Positions 6,242 through 8,684 of a DNA stretch of 8,684 nucleotides are shown here, piece after piece; the stretch's first letter is position 1; every line of letters starts with the position of its first letter. The stretch covers positions 1-8,684 of the forward strand of contig CALMRL010000113.1 of assembly GCA_937873345.1 (NCBI GenBank), given 5' to 3'. The translations under genes were made by a program, and so were the position numbers. The notes beneath the pieces were generated by a model that saw only the letters and a program-made list of their open reading frames with translations, did not search any database and had not been told where the DNA came from. This stretch comes from an uncultured Beijerinckiaceae bacterium. Lineage in GTDB: Bacteria > Pseudomonadota > Alphaproteobacteria > Rhizobiales > Beijerinckiaceae.

Positions 6242-6470
6242 GCTCGGAGAGTCGATCGCTCCGGCGAGATGTGCTTTCATCGCGCACGGCATGTTGCAAC
6301 GCGTCGGATATCCCGAAAACGGCTGCCGCAATTTTCAGTCCGATGCTCTCGAATAACGGACTCAGAGGCGGTCGGCGGCCCTGTGATCCACTTGGCTTTT
6401 TCGCAAGCCGCGCAACAGACGGTTAGTCGCCGGTCGCGCGCGAAAACGGAGAAATACAAGCTAGATCAAT
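6242..6470. other. Gene-free flank between the host transducer gene and the tRNA fragment
   Basis: No protein gene is supported here. The stretch holds the diverged att-like copy at 6354-6409. Immediately to its left, on the minus strand, is an 18-base sequence (6348-6331) like the D-arm end and anticodon loop of tRNA-Phe. From 6441 to 6470 the sequence turns A+T-rich, which would be the original downstream flank of the tRNA-Gln gene. I cannot tell host DNA from remnants of an older insertion here. Confidence 0.45.
6354..6409. repeat. Diverged direct repeat of the att region, left copy
   Basis: This 56-bp stretch aligns with 6501-6556 at roughly 80 percent by eye: 18 of the first 19 bases agree, and both end in a shared CTTGGCTTTTTC block. 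On the minus strand it reads CTCTGAGTCCGTTATTC, 15 of 17 bases matching the anticodon-loop part of the tRNA-Gln fragment, but it then departs completely from the tRNA T-arm. The inverted arms TCAGAG and CTGTGA flank its centre. It could be the scar of an earlier integration by a related element or a secondary site. GGCTT/AAGCC at 6394-6409 also forms a small hairpin. Confidence 0.6.
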
Positions 6471-6514
6471 TGGCTGGGGGACCTGGATTCGAACCAAGAT
6501 TAACGGAGTCAGAG
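6471..6514 (-). tRNA. tRNA-Gln(CTG), displaced 3' half only (pseudo-tRNA at the attachment site)
   Basis: Read on the minus strand, the segment begins inside an anticodon loop CT-CTG-AC (anticodon at 6512-6510), followed by the 3' stem strand TCCGT, a short variable region, a T-arm CTTGG-TTCGAAT-CCAGG, the acceptor strand TCCCCCA, discriminator G and an encoded CCA. These parts fit alphaproteobacterial tRNA-Gln(CTG). The 5' half is absent: the bases before the loop (ACCGC) cannot pair with TCCGT, and no TGGGGGA acceptor strand is found upstream. It is therefore a non-functional remnant produced by site-specific integration at the anticodon loop. Confidence 0.85.
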
Positions 6515-6556
6515 GCGGTTGCGAGGCTCTGATCTGCTTGGCTTTTTCTGCAAACC
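6501..6556. repeat. Attachment site of the integrated element, integrase end
   Basis: The junction between the tRNA-Gln fragment and element DNA lies here. An inverted pair, TCAGAG (6509-6514) and CTCTGA (6527-6532), surrounds 12 bases, as expected for the two core-binding arms of a tyrosine recombinase. The tRNA half ends with the left arm. The right part (CTTGGCTTTTTC, 6536-6547) is shared with the diverged copy at 6354-6409. The integrase gene ends 44 bp away. Confidence 0.65.
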
Positions 6557-6599
6557 AGGGCGAAAATGGCACTAGTTTCGTCAAAGGGTTACGTCGCAT

Positions 6600-7652
6600 C
6601 TACAAACCGGATTTTTCGGCCCGGGCGGCTTCGAGCTTGGCGATGCCGGAGCGCGCCAGGGCGATGTCGCGGCTGAAGTAGTTTGCATCGAGGATCGACT
6701 GCACGTCCTGCAGGCTGTGCCCGGTGATGGTAGCGACCTCCGCCTCGGTGCATTGCGCGGCGAAGAGGTGGGTGACGGCGGTGCCGCGGAGATCGTGGAA
6801 GGTCAGGCCGGCAATGCCGGCACGCTTGCACGTCTTGCCCCAGGAGGCGCGGAAACCGTCGGCCGTCCACGGCTCGCCGGCACTGTTGCGCAGGATCCGC
6901 CCATCCTTCGCCGCGCCGACCCGGGCGGCGTCGAGGGCGGCGCGCAGCGGCCCGCCGACAGGGATCGTCACGCGCACCCCCGTCTTGCTCTGGCGCAGCC
7001 GGATCGTCTCACCGTCGTAGGCGAACCAGGTGAGCGCCAGCAGGTCGCCCTGCCGCTGCCCGGTCCACAGCGCCATCATCATCGCCAGCGCGATCGGCGG
7101 CGACGCCGTGGCGAGGAAGGCTGCCTCGTCCTCGGGCTTCCACACCTTCTCGGCGCGGTTGCCGTCGTAGAGCCGTCCGCCCTTCGTGCACGGGCTCGTC
7201 TCGATGTGACCGCGCTCGACCGACCAGGAAAGGACGCGGGCGAGCACGGTCCAGGCGTAGTCGGCCTGACGCGGCGATCGCTTCGCCAGCTCGTCGCGCC
7301 AGCCGAGGAAGTCGGCGCGGCAGCGGCGATCGGCGAGGAGCTTGACCGGGAAGGTGCCGAACTTGGCGGTGATCGCGACGAGGTGCTTGGCATAGTCGGC
7401 GCGGGTGCGCGGCGCGAGCTTCAGGAAGTCCTGGCTGTCCTGGTAGCTGTCGAGCAGGAAGCTCATCGTCGATCGGGGCGCCAGCTCTGTCTTGCGAGCG
7501 GCGATGGCGGCGTTGTAGGCGGCGACGAATGCCGCGGAACCAGGCTCGCCCTCGATCCGCGGACCGCCGCGCCAAGCGTAGTGATAGGTGACGCGCTCGC
7601 CGTTCGCGAGGCGCTTGGTCGCCGTGTGGATGCCCTTAAGCAGCACCCGCAT
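6600..7652 (-). CDS. Tyrosine-type site-specific integrase
   Basis: This recombinase cuts and joins DNA between the element's attP and the chromosomal tRNA-Gln, through a covalent 3'-phosphotyrosine. The 350-residue product has an N-terminal arm-binding part (about 1-55), a SAM-like core-binding domain (about 60-160) and a catalytic domain (about 170-345). All catalytic residues are seen: Arg200 in WTGQRQGD, Lys223 in QSKTG, His286 and Arg289 in FHDLRG, His312 in GHSLQ and the nucleophile Tyr325 in DANYF. It therefore looks active. The ATG at 7652 has GGAG 8 bases upstream and lies inside the end of the preceding small gene (17-bp overlap), implying coupled translation. The gene ends 86 bp from the tRNA fragment, the usual place for an integrase of a tRNA-integrating element. 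Confidence 0.96.
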   Translation of the reverse strand: MRVLLKGIHTATKRLANGERVTYHYAWRGGPRIEGEPGSAAFVAAYNAAIAARKTELAPRSTMSFLLDSYQDSQDFLKLAPRTRADYAKHLVAITAKFGTFPVKLLADRRCRADFLGWRDELAKRSPRQADYAWTVLARVLSWSVERGHIETSPCTKGGRLYDGNRAEKVWKPEDEAAFLATASPPIALAMMMALWTGQRQGDLLALTWFAYDGETIRLRQSKTGVRVTIPVGGPLRAALDAARVGAAKDGRILRNSAGEPWTADGFRASWGKTCKRAGIAGLTFHDLRGTAVTHLFAAQCTEAEVATITGHSLQDVQSILDANYFSRDIALARSGIAKLEAARAEKSGL

Positions 7653-7842
7653 TCCGCCGTCTCCACTCCTCGAGCTCGTCGACGACAGGCTGCCCCGAGT
7701 CGGCCCTGCCGTAAAAGAGAGTGATCTTCCCCTCGGCGTCGATCTCGCTGCGCACGACGTGGTGACCGGCCGACGCCGCGGCGCGGAGGGCGCGGGCGAG
7801 GTCGGCCTGGCGGAACGACGGGCGACGGCGAGCGTCGCTCAC
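7636..7842 (-). CDS. Small 68-residue protein upstream of the integrase, unknown function
   Basis: The product starts at GTG and reads FRQADLARALRAAASAGH near its N-terminus, an amphipathic helix, then HVVRSEIDAEGKITLFYG, a probable beta hairpin, and a charged tail EELEEWRRR-like (DELEEWRRRN). Small proteins of this FTQADLxRAxxAA pattern commonly sit directly before integrases in Hyphomicrobiales prophages and islands; I know of no assigned function. A role in recombination direction is possible from position only. It lacks an obvious winged-helix excisionase motif. The start overlaps the preceding stop as GTGA, with GAGGG 9 bases upstream, and the end overlaps the integrase start by 17 bp. 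Confidence 0.75.
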   Translation of the reverse strand: MSDARRRPSFRQADLARALRAAASAGHHVVRSEIDAEGKITLFYGRADSGQPVVDELEEWRRRNAGAA

Positions 7843-8240
7843 TCCTTCGGACCCTCGAGCAGCGGCGGCAGCGGCTTACCCTCGGCGGCAGCCGCAAGCG
7901 CTTTCACGGCGTAGCGGGAGTAGACGTCGCCGTCGGGCATGACGATGTGGGCGAGGAAGGCCTCGTCGAAGGTCTCGATCCCACTGGCGATGCTCTCCAG
8001 CTTCGCTTTGATCGCCAAGAAGAGATTGCGCCAACGCGAGCGGGTCTGCTGCTGGGTAAGGTTCGTCGGCAACGGCAGGTAGAAGCGAATGCTGCGATCC
8101 TGGAACCGGAAAGCGACGACCGCCTGACCCTTGTCCTCGACAGCGCCGAACGAGGTGGCGCCGTGCTTCCTGACCAGCGCGCGGATCTCAAGCTGCGTCT
8201 TCTCAGGGGTGACCTTGGTGGTGGCGGCGTAGGGGGTCAT
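7839..8240 (-). CDS. Conserved phage/island hypothetical protein, 133 residues
   Basis: The protein opens with TPEKTQLEIRALVRKHGATSF, continues with a beta-rich segment (VVAFRFQDRSIRFYLPLP), then RWRNLFLAIKAKLESIASGI and FDEAFLAHIVMPDG. This order (paired helix, strand pair ending in LPLP, a long helix with IKAKLE, and FLAHIV-PDG) is one I recognise as a recurring hypothetical family in prophages and mobile elements, without known function. There is no signal peptide, membrane segment or catalytic signature. The ATG at 8240 is chosen because GAGGG lies 6-7 bases upstream and it overlaps the preceding stop as ATGA; the longer upstream frame is antisense-like filler. It overlaps the next gene as GTGA. 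Confidence 0.8.
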   Translation of the reverse strand: MTPYAATTKVTPEKTQLEIRALVRKHGATSFGAVEDKGQAVVAFRFQDRSIRFYLPLPTNLTQQQTRSRWRNLFLAIKAKLESIASGIETFDEAFLAHIVMPDGDVYSRYAVKALAAAAEGKPLPPLLEGPKE

Positions 8241-8503
8241 GAGCGTCCCTCGCGCTGCCACGCAAGCCAAGCCGCGCGGACCCGCCGACATTCGGCGTTT
8301 TCTCCGATCTCCATGAATTCGTCGTCGGTTGGCACGCGAAGCGTCAGGGCGGGCCCGAAGGCCGCCCACTCCCCACATTCTGCGCACAGCGACAGGTCAC
8401 CCTCGTTGGGCGACGCAGCTCCATACACGAAGGCGGCGCGATCGAGCTCGGCGCCACAGTGCGGACAGGCGGTGGTAGCGATCACGAACGACGTCATGCT
8501 CAC
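8237..8503 (-). CDS. Small zinc-ribbon protein of the mobile element
   Basis: From the GTG at 8503 this gene encodes 88 residues. Two CxxC knuckles, CPHC (13-16) and CAEC (40-43), are 23 residues apart and should bind one zinc ion as a zinc ribbon. The C-terminal half is helical and charged (PTDDEFMEIG, RRVRAAWLAWQ). Such proteins are frequent in Hyphomicrobiales prophages and islands; DNA or RNA binding is plausible but unproven. The GTG start is preferred over the ATG two codons later because GGAGGGG lies 7 bases upstream of the GTG and because GTG forms a GTGA overlap with the preceding stop, as elsewhere in this cluster. The stop overlaps the next gene as ATGA. Confidence 0.78.
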   Translation of the reverse strand: MSMTSFVIATTACPHCGAELDRAAFVYGAASPNEGDLSLCAECGEWAAFGPALTLRVPTDDEFMEIGENAECRRVRAAWLAWQREGRS

Positions 8504-8684
8504 GGCCGGTCCCCTCCATCCTGGTGCCACACGCGGCATCGGACTGACGGCATCTCCTCGTCCTTCGGGCGGACCAGGCCGTTGCACCGCCAGCTGCGAA
8601 ACCGAAGCTCGTTGTCCTCGCGCACGAGCTGCCCATCGCAGCGCGGATCGGGACAGCGCCGCGTGAAAAAGCGGCCGCTGGCGT
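8500..8684 (-). CDS. Cys-rich protein, C-terminal 60 residues (partial at right edge)
   Basis: An open frame enters from the right edge and ends at TGA (8502-8500). It reads RRCPDPRCDGQLVRE, then RSWRCNGLVRPK and SVRCRVWH, giving four Cys and a nearby His in a pattern like a degenerate zinc ribbon (CP-x2-RCDGxLV ... WRCNGL). Related short Cys-rich proteins with CDGxLVR and WRCDGL are familiar from alphaproteobacterial mobile elements. The evidence for coding is the composition and the exact GTGA overlap with the next gene. The start and any N-terminal domain lie outside the window. Confidence 0.65.
   Translation of the reverse strand, partial: ASGRFFTRRCPDPRCDGQLVREDNELRFRSWRCNGLVRPKDEEMPSVRCRVWHQDGGDRP

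Larger units (their letters stand above)
6515..8684 (-). mobile_element. Integrated genetic element (prophage or genomic island), integrase end, partial
   Basis: The element begins at the split tRNA-Gln and continues past the right edge. Visible content is one tyrosine integrase and four small overlapping genes, all on the minus strand. The proteins are of the phage/island accessory type, two of them Cys-rich. No capsid, tail, relaxase or transfer gene is in view, so prophage, integrative conjugative element and satellite island cannot be told apart. The intact tRNA-Gln, rebuilt from the element's own copy of the 3' half, is expected at the far end. Confidence 0.75.

Noticed and set aside
6717..7724. 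335-codon plus-strand frame opposite the integrase
   Set aside because: The minus-strand integrase has the complete catalytic set; the plus-strand frame is compositional noise.
7839..8387. Longer 182-residue version of the phage hypothetical protein
   Set aside because: The first 49 codons overlap the zinc-ribbon gene and look antisense-like; the ATG at 8240 has a ribosome site and an ATGA overlap.
1..8684. CRISPR array, toxin-antitoxin pair, defence genes, rRNA
   Set aside because: No regularly spaced repeats, no recognisable toxin/antitoxin or nuclease genes and no rRNA sequence were seen on either strand.

Overview
The window is GC-rich double-stranded DNA with the gene style of an alphaproteobacterium, most likely of the order Hyphomicrobiales (Rhizobiales). 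The reasons are the high G+C at third codon positions, a probable serB divergent from miaA at the left edge (an arrangement I associate with this group), and phage-type hypothetical genes of a kind common there. I cannot name a genus from sequence alone.

Left half, host chromosome (1 to about 6215). The N-terminus of a probable serB runs off the left edge on the minus strand. It is divergent from miaA (109-1044, +), the tRNA A37 dimethylallyltransferase. A small secreted Gly/Tyr-rich protein of unknown function (1035-1481, -) converges on miaA, and the two overlap by 10 bp at their 3' ends. A 148-bp divergent intergenic region then leads to a cytoplasmic aldose 1-epimerase (1630-2670, +). After a gene-free stretch of about 370 bp with possible operators comes a two-gene outer-membrane uptake module: a TonB-dependent receptor (3038-5359, +), followed closely by a TonB-family energy transducer (about 5468-6214, +). 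The receptor would carry an unknown ligand across the outer membrane, and the transducer would couple it to the proton motive force through an ExbB/ExbD pair not present here. Palindromes resembling alphaproteobacterial Zur boxes lie in front of the receptor, so zinc is one testable guess for the substrate.

Boundary (about 6215-6600). No protein gene is seen. On the minus strand the 3' half of a tRNA-Gln(CTG) gene, from the anticodon loop to the CCA end, lies at 6471-6514 without its 5' half. About 147 bp to its left is a diverged copy of the crossover region (6354-6409).

Right part, integrated mobile element (about 6515 to the right edge). A complete tyrosine recombinase (6600-7652, -) sits next to the tRNA fragment. 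Upstream of it are four small genes, all reading left: a truncated Cys-rich protein at the edge, a zinc-ribbon protein, a 133-residue phage-type hypothetical and a 68-residue protein. Neighbours overlap by exactly 4 bp (GTGA or ATGA), and the last overlaps the integrase by 17 bp, so this is one tightly coupled transcript. The geometry says the element integrated at the anticodon loop of tRNA-Gln and displaced the old 3' half to this end. The restored tRNA gene and the cargo should lie beyond the right edge. I do not see a clear new defence or biosynthetic system in the window. The most interesting parts are the att-site architecture, the transducer without a normal start codon, and the possible metal-responsive receptor promoter.
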